Source: an uncultured Fibrobacter sp.
GTDB taxonomy: Bacteria > Fibrobacterota > Fibrobacteria > Fibrobacterales > Fibrobacteraceae
DNA length: 64,000 bases
Assembly: GCF_947305105.1 (NCBI RefSeq)
Contig: NZ_CAMZCS010000014.1
Location: forward strand, 18,441-82,440
Direction of reading: 5' to 3'
The position numbers and the translations under genes were made by a program. Below, in pieces: positions 28,572 through 36,011 of the stretch. The notes beneath the pieces were generated by a model, which was not told the DNA's origin, made no database searches, and was given only the letters and a program-made list of their open reading frames with translations. Each line of letters begins with the position of its first letter. Position 1 is the stretch's first letter.

Positions 28572-30023
28572 ATGGTCGATGTGAACGAAAAACTCCAGGT
28601 GCAAGCGGCTCGGGTTCGCCATTCTCGGGCAGGGTGGAATTTGTCTGCCCTGTTGTTTGCTGTGCTGTTCCTGGTTGTTTTTTCGCATGCCGGTGAAGGC
28701 TGCCGCATTTCCCGTATTGAATGGCGAGGGAATCCCATTGACTTCGACAAGGCCCAGATGGAAAGTGTTGTCGGCAAGCCGTGCGATGCTTGGCTTGTCG
28801 CGCGGAAAAAACTGGTCGACTATTACGAGAATCATGGTTTTATTGCCGTGAAATTGGAAGGTTCCGTTGATAGTGCGGGCGTTTTGTCGTTGGATTTCGA
28901 ACGGGGGATGGGCTGGGTCTGGGCCCCTGCCGAAAACTTGGATTCCAGCGGGACGAAACCCGAGGTGTTCCGGAAATTGAGCGGCCTTGAGGCGGGCGAG
29001 CCGGTATCCCTTTCGGATTTGGAACGTTCGGAGCGGAAACTGGCCCGTTTGGGTTATTTCGAGATGACTTCACCGACGCGCCTGTTCCGTGACCCAGTCC
29101 GCAACAGGATTTTCCCCGTGTACAGTATGCGCAAGGCATCGGTTTCGCAGGCAGAAGGGGTGCTGACCTATTCCAGCGAAGACAACGTATGGGAAGGCTT
29201 GATTGACGTGAACCTCTACAATATCGCTGGTACGGCGCGAGACTTGATTTTGGAAGGCTATACAGGCGACGATGCCCGACACATGTTCGGCAGCTACAAG
29301 GAACCCTGGATTTTAGGGACGAACTGGAACTTGATTGTTCGCGGACGGTTTGACGAGGAAATTTTTGATGACGAAGATGATGCCGAAAGGGAAATCGTCG
29401 GTGAACTGGGCGTGACGCGCGAAATCGGTTTTGATTTCACTATTGGTGTATTCCTTGGCATCAGCGAAGACGGCAAACTTTCTTCGCTTGAAATGTCGTA
29501 TGTGTCGCTCGATCGGTTTGTATTGCCGCGCAACGGTTGGCGTATGGATGGCTCCCTCACGTGGAAGATGGACCGCCCTGATTCCTTGGACAATTTCCTT
29601 GATGCGCACGCCCGCGTGGTGACGTACATGCCGTTGTACGGGAACTTCATAACCCGTTTCACGGGGGCTGCGGGCGGAGTGTTCCCCACCGATGCGGCCG
29701 TCAAGCGGATGGACCTTTTCTCGTTGGGAGGCTTGGATTCTTTCAAGGGGATGCAGTACCACATGCTGCGCAGTCGCAGTTACGGATTTTCTGAAATGGC
29801 TGTCCTTTGGCAGGATGGTTACGACTTGAGTATCGAAGTTTTCTACCAGCCTGGCCTTTACCGGCGTATGGCTCCGGGGCATGGCTGGGCACGCGAACAG
29901 GGCTACGGCCTCGGCTTTACGCAGTACCGTGGCAACTGGAGCGTGAACATCTATTACGCATTGAGGAATGGCGAGAATTATCTCGATGGAATCATCGGGT
30001 TCGGCGTCAAGACGTTGTTCTAG
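28572..30023 (+). CDS. Omp85/BamA-like outer-membrane protein
   Basis: I chose ATG 28572 (483 residues) because AGAGGA lies 6 nt upstream; a TTG directly precedes it. A signal segment (LLFAVLFLVVFSHA) is followed by one to two POTRA-like units (CRISRIEWRGNPIDFDKAQM; KKLVDYYENHGFIAVKLEG split at this length) and a C-terminal 16-strand-type barrel. LFSLGGLDSFKGMQYH matches the conserved GG..slRGy loop motif of Omp85 proteins, and the end GFGVKTLF has the terminal Phe. It is shorter than BamA (usually five POTRAs) and nearer TamA/TpsB-like size. It may assemble or export the preceding barrel or another substrate. Confidence 0.85.
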   Translation: MVDVNEKLQVQAARVRHSRAGWNLSALLFAVLFLVVFSHAGEGCRISRIEWRGNPIDFDKAQMESVVGKPCDAWLVARKKLVDYYENHGFIAVKLEGSVDSAGVLSLDFERGMGWVWAPAENLDSSGTKPEVFRKLSGLEAGEPVSLSDLERSERKLARLGYFEMTSPTRLFRDPVRNRIFPVYSMRKASVSQAEGVLTYSSEDNVWEGLIDVNLYNIAGTARDLILEGYTGDDARHMFGSYKEPWILGTNWNLIVRGRFDEEIFDDEDDAEREIVGELGVTREIGFDFTIGVFLGISEDGKLSSLEMSYVSLDRFVLPRNGWRMDGSLTWKMDRPDSLDNFLDAHARVVTYMPLYGNFITRFTGAAGGVFPTDAAVKRMDLFSLGGLDSFKGMQYHMLRSRSYGFSEMAVLWQDGYDLSIEVFYQPGLYRRMAPGHGWAREQGYGLGFTQYRGNWSVNIYYALRNGENYLDGIIGFGVKTLF

Positions 30024-30026
30024 CGA

Positions 30027-30310
30027 TGAGGCTCCAGGCTCGGGGCCCGAGCAGTGAGCTGTGAGCAATGAGCGCTGAGGCTAGAGACTAGAGGTTAGAG
30101 GCTAGTGAAAAGAATCACGCACTTCGTGCGTCAATATAAGACGGCGAAGCCGTGATATTTCTCCCTAGCCCCTAGATCCTAACCCCTAACCACCAACCAC
30201 TAACCACCAACCACTAACCACTAATCACTTCCCACTTCCTACTTCCTACTTCCTACTTCCTACTTTATCTCTCGTCTCTCGTCTGTAGGACCGAAGGTCC
30301 GTTCTCTCGT
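30027..30310. repeat. Heptad-periodic intergenic element, copy B
   Basis: The clearest copy for reading the 7-bp periodicity: GAGGCTC-type, then CTA/TAG-type heptads, a core at 30112-30160 with the same two hairpins, then CCTAACC, ACCACTA and CCTACTT heptads, and CGTCTCT heptads. Near the right end GGACC-GAA-GGTCC (about 30289-30301) is a third GAA-loop hairpin. It runs from 4 nt after the Omp85 stop to the epmB stop codon. Confidence 0.9.
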
Positions 30311-31285
30311 CTAAATAGGCGTCTTACTCTTTTCCCCAGCAATCTCCCTCACGAGCTTTGGTACAAGGTAACCGGGGAGCCTGGTCCGGATTTCGGCGAT
30401 GAGTTCCCGTGCGCGGTCGTCGTCCACCTCGAAGTGCGCGACCCCGTTCGCGTGGTCCAACTGGTGCAGGTAGTAGGGGAGGACTCCTTGCGTAAACAGC
30501 TTGTGGCTCAGCTTTTCGAGCGTCGCCGCATTGTCGTTCACGCCCTTCAGCAGCACGCTCTGGTTGAGCAGTGTCCAGCCGCTGAAACGCAGGTGCCCGA
30601 ATACCATCTGTGATTCCTCGTCGAGTTCGTCGGGATGGTCCACATGCGAAACAAGCACGCATTCGAAGCGGGCGGGCAGTTCGCGGAGGAGTTCGAAGTG
30701 CTGCATGGCAATGTCGGGGCGGATTACGGGGAGCCGCGTATGGATGCGAAGCGTTGTCACGGAGCCGTGTACGGCGATAGTTTCTACGAGGTCGCGGAAT
30801 TCGCCCGGGCCGAGCGTGAGCGGGTCGCCTCCCGAGAGGATGACTTCCCAGATGTCCGTGTGCGTGTCGAGCCAGTTGCCCACATGCCCCGCGATGTCGG
30901 GAATGTTCTGGAACGGATAGTTCTTGCGGAAGCAGAAACGGCAGCGCATACCGCAGGTGGCGGTCGATACAACGAGGGCGCGCTTGTCGTATTTCTGGAT
31001 GACGCAGTCGGACTTGCCTGCGGGGAGGTCGCCCACGGGGTCGTCAACGAATCCGGGAACCTTCTCGCGCTCTGCCATGAGCGGGAGAACTTCGCGCATC
31101 AGCGCTTCGGGCTCGGCGGATTTCTTGATGAGGTCGGCGTAGTGCCTAGAGCAGATAAACGGGAATTTCGGGTCGGAATCTAGCGTGGCGGGGGCGAGGA
31201 CCTCGGTGATGCTGGCCGCTTGGTCGGCGCCCAAATAGTCGAAAAATTCGGAAATTTGAGTAAAAACTTTAACAGATGTTTCCAT
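30311..31285 (-). CDS. epmB: EF-P beta-lysylation radical SAM protein
   Basis: The 324-residue protein is a lysine 2,3-aminomutase-like radical SAM enzyme: the cluster motif is C111, C115, C118 in CGMRCRFC, followed by GGDPLTL (SAM-binding) and a C-terminal LDHANGVAHF motif for PLP and substrate binding. It is close to E. coli EpmB (about 340 residues) and shorter than catabolic KamA, and its divergent neighbour is efp. EpmB makes (R)-beta-lysine, which EpmA attaches to EF-P. No epmA is in the window. The stop codon lies at the end of repeat copy B. Confidence 0.92.
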   Translation of the reverse strand: METSVKVFTQISEFFDYLGADQAASITEVLAPATLDSDPKFPFICSRHYADLIKKSAEPEALMREVLPLMAEREKVPGFVDDPVGDLPAGKSDCVIQKYDKRALVVSTATCGMRCRFCFRKNYPFQNIPDIAGHVGNWLDTHTDIWEVILSGGDPLTLGPGEFRDLVETIAVHGSVTTLRIHTRLPVIRPDIAMQHFELLRELPARFECVLVSHVDHPDELDEESQMVFGHLRFSGWTLLNQSVLLKGVNDNAATLEKLSHKLFTQGVLPYYLHQLDHANGVAHFEVDDDRARELIAEIRTRLPGYLVPKLVREIAGEKSKTPI

Positions 31286-31326
31286 TATATTGCTAAATTT
31301 AGAATCAAAATCAACAAGAGGATAAT

Positions 31327-31911
31327 ATGGGTACTGTAAGCACCAACGAATTCCGCAAGAAGCTCAAAATTATGGTCGACGGCCAGCCGTACGAAATCAT
31401 CGAGAACCAGTTTGTGAAGCCGGGCAAGGGCCAGGCTTTCAACCGCGTCCGCATCAAGAACCTGGTGACTGGCCGCACTCTCGAACGTACCTGGAAGAGC
31501 GGCGATACTGTCGAAGAAGCCGACGTGACCTACACTGAGATGACGTATTTGTACAACGACGGTTCCACCTGGTACTTCCTGGACAACGATTCCCAGGAAA
31601 CCATGGAAATCCCGAAGGAATCCCTGAACGGCTGCGAAGTGTGGCTCCTTGACGGCGCTACCGTCGAAGTCACCTGGTGGAAGGACCCGAAGAGCGGTTC
31701 TACCTTGCCGATCGAAGTCATCCCGCCGACATTTGTCGACCTGATGATCGTGGAAGCTCCTCCGGCAGTGCAGGGCAACACCAGCGGTAACGTGATGCGC
31801 GAAGCCATCCTCGAAACCGGCGCCAAGGTGATGATCCCGCTGTTCATCGAGAACAACACCAAGATTCGCGTGGACACCCGCGACGGTTCTTACCTCGAAC
31901 GCGCTAAGTAA
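31327..31911 (+). CDS. efp: Translation elongation factor P
   Basis: The 194-residue protein has the three OB/KOW-type domains of EF-P. The modified residue is K34 in KPGKGQAF, precisely the E. coli position used for beta-lysylation, and it sits 41 nt from the divergent epmB gene. EF-P relieves ribosome stalling at polyproline. The start has GAGGA 6 nt upstream. A terminator follows the stop. Confidence 0.97.
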   Translation: MGTVSTNEFRKKLKIMVDGQPYEIIENQFVKPGKGQAFNRVRIKNLVTGRTLERTWKSGDTVEEADVTYTEMTYLYNDGSTWYFLDNDSQETMEIPKESLNGCEVWLLDGATVEVTWWKDPKSGSTLPIEVIPPTFVDLMIVEAPPAVQGNTSGNVMREAILETGAKVMIPLFIENNTKIRVDTRDGSYLERAK

Positions 31912-31938
31912 TATTACTTGCAAAATGTCATTCAAAAT

Positions 31939-31966
31939 GCTCCTGGCTTTGGCCGGGGGCTTTTTT
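31939..31966 (+). terminator. Intrinsic terminator of efp
   Basis: GCTCCTGGC and GGCCGGGGGC pair imperfectly around TTT, followed by T6. It lies about 25 nt after the efp stop. Confidence 0.75.
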
Positions 31967-31986
31967 ACGTTTAAAATAGTTGCAAG

Positions 31987-32283
31987 CTATGCGACAGCGA
32001 AAGGCTTGATTTCTTCGAGTTCTTTCGAAAGCCCTATCTTGAGATTTCGGATGTCGATGTCGTCTTGCAGGGAGATGAAATAGTCGTCGGATACGCCAAG
32101 AAACTTGGCAAGTCTCAGGGAGGTGTCGACGGTAATTCGCCTGCGGTCGTGAAGGATGTCCTGAATCCTGGAAACGGGAACGTTGATTGCCTGGGCGACC
32201 TTGTAGGCGGAAAGTCCCATGGGCGTGAAAAACTCTTCGTTCAGAATCTCTCCGATTGTCGGTGTTTTGATGTATTTTTTCAT
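31987..32283 (-). CDS. higA: HigA-family antitoxin (XRE)
   Basis: The 98-residue protein has the HigA form: short N-terminal segment with TIGEILNEEFFTPMG, an XRE helix-turn-helix (LSAYKVAQAINVPVSRIQDI and RRRITVDTSLRLAKF), and a ~25-residue acidic tail. HigA neutralises the HigB ribosome-dependent mRNase and represses its operon. Here the toxin gene just upstream is a 40-codon remnant, so the antitoxin has no visible intact partner and may persist as a regulator or as immunity against other HigB. It starts 8 nt after the remnant's stop. Confidence 0.9.
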   Translation of the reverse strand: MKKYIKTPTIGEILNEEFFTPMGLSAYKVAQAINVPVSRIQDILHDRRRITVDTSLRLAKFLGVSDDYFISLQDDIDIRNLKIGLSKELEEIKPFAVA

Positions 32284-32291
32284 AAAAACTC

Positions 32292-32414
32292 CTAGTGGTA
32301 ATCAACAATTTCAACGTTGTAAAACTGTCCTTCGTTCATTGTAAAGCAAATACGCCATTGGTCGTTAATTCGGATAGAATATTGCCCTTCTCTATCTGCA
32401 AAACTATGTATCAT
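32292..32414 (-). pseudogene. higB: higB toxin with internal deletion (40 codons left)
   Basis: The minus strand encodes MIHSFADRE joined to GQYSIRINDQWRICFTMNEG and ending YNVEIVDYH-stop. The first nine residues match the start of HigB toxins (M-I-x-S-F-x-D-x-E) and the last ~31 match the C-terminus (GDREGQYSIRINDQWRICF...DVEIVDYH). About 50 middle residues of the usual ~92 are missing, with the frame kept. Both edges of the gap would encode D-R-E, so recombination between two short repeats is the likely cause. The catalytic core is gone, so it should not be a toxin. Confidence 0.75.
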
Positions 32415-32416
32415 AT

Positions 32417-32445
32417 AATATACCTATTTCACGTGTATATGTCAA
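32417..32445 (-). promoter_or_regulatory. Sigma70-type promoter of the higBA locus
   Basis: On the minus strand TTGACA (32445-32440), a 17-nt spacer and TATATT (32422-32417) lie directly upstream of the higB remnant ATG (32414). The start of transcription would fall at or within the first codons, so higB may be leaderless and the remnant could simply act as the higA leader. Confidence 0.75.
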
Positions 32446-32593
32446 GCGGGTATGTTTTTAGAAAACCTTTAAGGTGTCCCTATCTTTAAGACGGATAAAG
32501 GGGATAAAATGAGCCGAAAAATTTTGTTTATGCGCACTTTTTTACATTGCAGAAACATTAGATGTTATATTTAGTGCGGATAATAGGAGGAAT

Positions 32594-33664
32594 ATGTCGA
32601 ATTTGTTCTCTAGGTCGTCTTTGCGTGCTAACATAGTGACTGTGGCAATGGCTGCTTTCTTTCTCGCGGCTTGCGGTGGCGATGGCAATAAAGCCAATGA
32701 ACCGGACCCTTCTGCCGAGGCCGATTTTGTAGTGGATACTTTCGGCGATCTTTCTGTTTGCACCGGCAACCGCGAAGGCGCGACCGCCTACGTGAAAGAC
32801 GAAGATCACGATTACATCTGCACTAACGGTGATTGGGCCATCGACACCAACGCCGATACTCGCAAAAAATCAAGCAGCAGCAAAGACAAAGCGAAATCAT
32901 CCTCCTCGCGTCATTCCGAGGACTCTTCCTCTTCGCGTCATTGCGAGGACTGTAAGGACGAAGCAATCTCCAGCAGCAGTTCGGCGAAATCTTCATCAAG
33001 TTCAGTCACTTTGGCCACGCCCTGCAAAACCGAAACGGAAGACAACTGCGAATACGGCGAGTTGGTGGATGCTCGCGATGGTCAGACATACAAGACGGTG
33101 AAAATTGGTGATCAATGGTGGATGGCCGAAAATCTGAATTATAAAGTAGACAGCAGCTGGTGTGGCGGTGGACGCGTTGAAAATGAAGGAGACTGCTCCA
33201 AGTACGGTCGTCTCTACACTTGGGCTGCCGCAGTTGGTAGGTCTGAAGATGATTGTGGCTATGGCCATATTTGCAGCCTTTTCGGCAAGGTGCATGGCGT
33301 GTGTCCTGAAGGCTGGCTTTTGCCCGATACCACGGAATGGAGCAAACTGTTTACCGCAGTGGGCGGAGAAAGCGTTGCTGGCAAGATGCTCAAGGCGCAG
33401 ACTGGCTGGGGCTGGAATAATTACAATGATTCAAGTGGTAACGGTACGGACGCCTACGGTTTCTCTGCGCTCCCTGCTGGTGGCAGATACAATGATGGCA
33501 ACTTCATCAATGAAGGTCTCGACGCTAAGTTCTGGAGTGCCACTGAGGACAATAGCGACCGCGCCTACTACATGAGCCTGTTCTACCACAGCGATCATGC
33601 GTACTTGAACAACAGCCTCAAGCGCTTCGCATTCTCGGTTCGTTGCCTGAAGGACGATCCCTAA
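32594..33664 (+). CDS. FISUMP-domain lipoprotein with in-frame palindromic-repeat insertion
   Basis: The 356-residue protein starts MSNLFSRSSLRANIV with lipobox LAAC. A C-EG-Y-C-W module (VCTGNREGATAYV...YICTNGDW) follows. The linker at about residues 93-140 contains RHSEDSS and RHCEDCKDEAISS, which are translations of a palindromic DNA repeat rather than ordinary Ser-rich linker. One FISUMP domain (about 150-356) has IGDQWWMAENLNY and CPEGWLLPDTTEW. Its signal sequence and FISUMP domain group with the collagen-like paralogs downstream, but it lacks Gly-X-Y repeats. A terminator follows. Confidence 0.92.
   Translation: MSNLFSRSSLRANIVTVAMAAFFLAACGGDGNKANEPDPSAEADFVVDTFGDLSVCTGNREGATAYVKDEDHDYICTNGDWAIDTNADTRKKSSSSKDKAKSSSSRHSEDSSSSRHCEDCKDEAISSSSSAKSSSSSVTLATPCKTETEDNCEYGELVDARDGQTYKTVKIGDQWWMAENLNYKVDSSWCGGGRVENEGDCSKYGRLYTWAAAVGRSEDDCGYGHICSLFGKVHGVCPEGWLLPDTTEWSKLFTAVGGESVAGKMLKAQTGWGWNNYNDSSGNGTDAYGFSALPAGGRYNDGNFINEGLDAKFWSATEDNSDRAYYMSLFYHSDHAYLNNSLKRFAFSVRCLKDDP
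32935..32971 (+). repeat. CATTGCGAGG...GAAGCAATCTCC palindromic repeat inside a CDS
   Basis: GTCATTGCGAGG and GACGAAGCAATCTCC are the arms of an interrupted palindrome (ATTGC/GCAAT), read in frame as RHCEDCKDEAIS. A partial copy (CGTCATTCCGAGGAC) lies 28 nt upstream at about 32908-32922. The same repeat is intergenic at 59969-60005 within heptad element F. Confidence 0.85.
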
Positions 33665-33705
33665 CCCCTTCAAAATCCACGCATTGACAATCTATCTATA
33701 AAACA

Positions 33706-33727
33706 AGGGCGCTTCGGGCGCCTTTTT
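33706..33727 (+). terminator. Intrinsic terminator after FISUMP lipoprotein
   Basis: GGCGC and GCGCC pair around TTCGG and are followed by T6. Confidence 0.8.
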
Positions 33728-33837
33728 TGTGCTGGTGCGTATAAATTGCTTGGTTTTGTAGGTCTTATATGGTCTGAGGTGGGGAAAAACATGATTTTTT
33801 TATTATATTTCGTTTAAAATAAAAAAAATGAGGAAAT

Positions 33838-35160
33838 ATGACGAATTTATTCTCTAAACAGTCTCCCTGGAGCTGCGCAGCAGCGGCAGGGGTCTTTGCA
33901 CTTCTGTTTACCGCCTGTGGCGATGAGGTTACCGAAGTGACCGAGGTTAACCAGGTAGTCGGGATGCAGGTGCTGGAGGCGGGCGACGCCTTGCCCAAGT
34001 GCACCGCAGACAACGAGGGTGCGATGGTGTATTCCGTGGATTCTGCTGCAGCATACTACTGTGTTAACAGAAATTGGACCTCGATGAAGGGTAAAGACGG
34101 AAAAGACGGCGCCGATGGAAAGAATGGAAAAGATGGGAAGAATGGTACAAATGGGAAAGACGGTGCCAAGGGTGACCCGGGCGTAAAAGGTGATTCTGGT
34201 GCAACGGGTAATAATGGCCTTTCTGCTTATGAAATCGCCAAAGCCGACGGCTATACGGGAACTGAAGAAGAATGGATTACTTCGCTAAAAGGTGACCCAG
34301 GAGCCAAGGGCGACACGGGCGTGGCGGGTACCAGTTGCTCCGCCGAAGAAGATTCTGTCGGAGTAAAGATTACTTGTACCGACGGCAAGTCGTTTACGCT
34401 GAGCAATGGAGCTGATGGTAGTGATGGCAAGAATTGCGAAATTGCGCGTGATACGAATGGAGTTATCACCCTGACGTGTGGCGAAGATACAACGATGCTT
34501 TATAAAGCGATGTGCGGAACCAAACCTTACGATCCTGCAAAACAACTCTGTGACTTCCGAGACATGCAACTCTACAGGGTAGTGACCATCGGCGAACAGA
34601 CCTGGATGGCGGAGAACCTGAACTATAAAACAGAAAATAGCTACTGTTACGGGGAGACCGCAAGCGATCCCAAGACAGAAAACTGCACCAAGTACGGTCG
34701 TCTCTACACTTGGGCTGCTGCGATTGATTCAGTCAAGCTTTATAAGGATAAGGCCCTAGACTGCGGTTATGGTAAGACTTGTTCTCTGCCTGATACGGTG
34801 TACGGTATTTGTCCGCCGGGATGGCACTTGCCTGATTCCACGGAATGGAGCAAGCTGTTTACCGCAGTGGGCGAAATAAGCGAGGCTGGCACGAAGCTCA
34901 AGTCGCAGACTGGCTGGAATGATTACAATGGTACAAGTGGCAACGGTACGGACGCCTACGGTTTCTCTGCGTTCCCTGCTGGTATCAGAAACGGCATTGG
35001 CTTCTATAAAGAGGGTCTCTGCGCTTACTTCTGGAGTGCCGCTGAGAAGAAAGATAGCTACAACGCCTACCACATGGGTCTGGACTACAACTATGAGACT
35101 GCGTACTTGAACCGCATCAATGAGGACTTCGCACTCTCGGTTCGTTGCCTCAAGGATTAA
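33838..35160 (+). CDS. Collagen-like FISUMP lipoprotein 1
   Basis: A 440-residue protein. The signal is MTNLFSKQSPWSCAAAAG with lipobox FTAC. It continues GDEVTEVTEVNQVVGMQV and a C-EG-Y-C-W module (KCTADNEGAMVY...YYCVNRNW). Next is a Gly-X-Y stalk (KGKDGKDGADGKNGKDG, then KGDPGVKGDSGATG). A SAYEIAKADGYTGTEEEW motif separates stalk segments; this motif recurs in bacterial and phage collagen-like proteins. One FISUMP domain (about 245-440; IGEQTWMAENLNY, CPPGWHLPDSTEW) ends it. The stalk likely trimerises and projects the FISUMP head. Three close paralogs lie at 39.4-43.5 kb. Confidence 0.93.
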   Translation: MTNLFSKQSPWSCAAAAGVFALLFTACGDEVTEVTEVNQVVGMQVLEAGDALPKCTADNEGAMVYSVDSAAAYYCVNRNWTSMKGKDGKDGADGKNGKDGKNGTNGKDGAKGDPGVKGDSGATGNNGLSAYEIAKADGYTGTEEEWITSLKGDPGAKGDTGVAGTSCSAEEDSVGVKITCTDGKSFTLSNGADGSDGKNCEIARDTNGVITLTCGEDTTMLYKAMCGTKPYDPAKQLCDFRDMQLYRVVTIGEQTWMAENLNYKTENSYCYGETASDPKTENCTKYGRLYTWAAAIDSVKLYKDKALDCGYGKTCSLPDTVYGICPPGWHLPDSTEWSKLFTAVGEISEAGTKLKSQTGWNDYNGTSGNGTDAYGFSAFPAGIRNGIGFYKEGLCAYFWSAAEKKDSYNAYHMGLDYNYETAYLNRINEDFALSVRCLKD

Positions 35161-35179
35161 CAAGCGCCAGGACTAGCTA

Positions 35180-35235
35180 TTAACGCAAAACATTCTTGAA
35201 CACCCGGGCGATTTCGCCCGGGTTATCTTTTAACA
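35180..35235 (-). pseudogene. 3' relic of a paralog of the TIM-barrel-like gene at 43.6 kb
   Basis: The minus strand reads LKDNPGEIARVFKNVLR-stop, nearly identical to the C-terminus of the gene at 43570 (LKSDNPDEVARVFRNALR-stop). The similarity continues past the stop (CGCCAGGACTAG against CGCCAGGATTAG). Nothing upstream of it survives; the stop of the first barrel paralog is only 4 nt away. So a second copy of that gene once followed this FISUMP gene in convergent orientation. Confidence 0.75.
35202..35230 (+). terminator. Terminator after collagen-like FISUMP lipoprotein 1
   Basis: A perfect 10-bp palindrome ACCCGGGCGA/TCGCCCGGGT around TT is followed by TATCTTTT. It lies within the gene relic, whose coding palindrome may have been kept for this use. 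Confidence 0.7.
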
Positions 35236-35238
35236 TGG

Positions 35239-35988
35239 TCAGTGCGAGACTCTAAAAGCCAAGCCGAATGTATGGCTTGTGTGGGATACAGTTTCACTGT
35301 AAATGGTCTTTTTCGTATGATTGTACAGGTTGCCTTGTTTGCTCTCAAGTTTGCCGATGGTATAGTTTAAAGCGAATCCGTAATTCCATAACCTGCTGAG
35401 CCGCCATTCTTTGCCAAATTCAAATTTGCAGTAGATATCTACAGGTGCAATCACTGTCGATGAGTCTTTGTACACTTGGTTGTGGTCGTGTTCGGTCATT
35501 TGGATGATGTCAACGACAAAGCCTGCATTGATTCCTATGAAACTGCCGTACAAAGGATTCCCTTTGTCTTGAATGGGGTAGAATTCTCCGCCTCCACCAA
35601 AAAGGATTCTGAAAATGTCGTTATTGTTTTCCTTGAAAGAATAATTTTCGTCCTGTTGTCCGATATTTTTTTCTTCGTCTTTTTCTTCGTACGATCCTAT
35701 GCCATACCCTAATCCGGCTACTCCGTAAAAGGAAACAATGTTGTTAAAGGATTTGCCGCAACGGAGATCTAAAAGAGACAGGACTCCAGAAAATTCTTCC
35801 GTTGATTTTGAATCGTCGATAGACGATTCCACGTTGAATATGTTTGTCTCTGTTGTGTAGAAAAGTCCTAGGTTCGCAGAAAGGTAGAGCCCAAGGTGTT
35901 CTTGAAAGATTGGCTCGTTTTGGTTAGTTTCGTATTGTGCTAATGCACTTGTTACGACTAACAGCAATGTCGAAACAATTCTTTTCAT
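35239..35988 (-). CDS. Outer-membrane barrel paralog 1
   Basis: I chose ATG 35988 (249 residues), where MKRIVSTLLLVVTSALA forms a signal peptide and GGAG lies 6 nt upstream; the frame is open 15 nt further. The mature protein has the shared pattern of five adjacent genes: LGLYLSANLGLFYT, a FNNIVSFYGVAGLGYGIGSY strand segment, GGEFYPIQDKGNPLYGSF, FEFGKEWRLSRLWNYGFALN and the C-terminus SHTFGLAFRVSH. Likely an 8-10 strand outer-membrane barrel ending in His rather than Phe. It is the last gene of a minus-strand run. Family and ligand unknown. Confidence 0.85.
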   Translation of the reverse strand: MKRIVSTLLLVVTSALAQYETNQNEPIFQEHLGLYLSANLGLFYTTETNIFNVESSIDDSKSTEEFSGVLSLLDLRCGKSFNNIVSFYGVAGLGYGIGSYEEKDEEKNIGQQDENYSFKENNNDIFRILFGGGGEFYPIQDKGNPLYGSFIGINAGFVVDIIQMTEHDHNQVYKDSSTVIAPVDIYCKFEFGKEWRLSRLWNYGFALNYTIGKLESKQGNLYNHTKKTIYSETVSHTSHTFGLAFRVSH

Positions 35989-36011
35989 GAGGGCTCCAGT
36001 CAAAGAATCTT

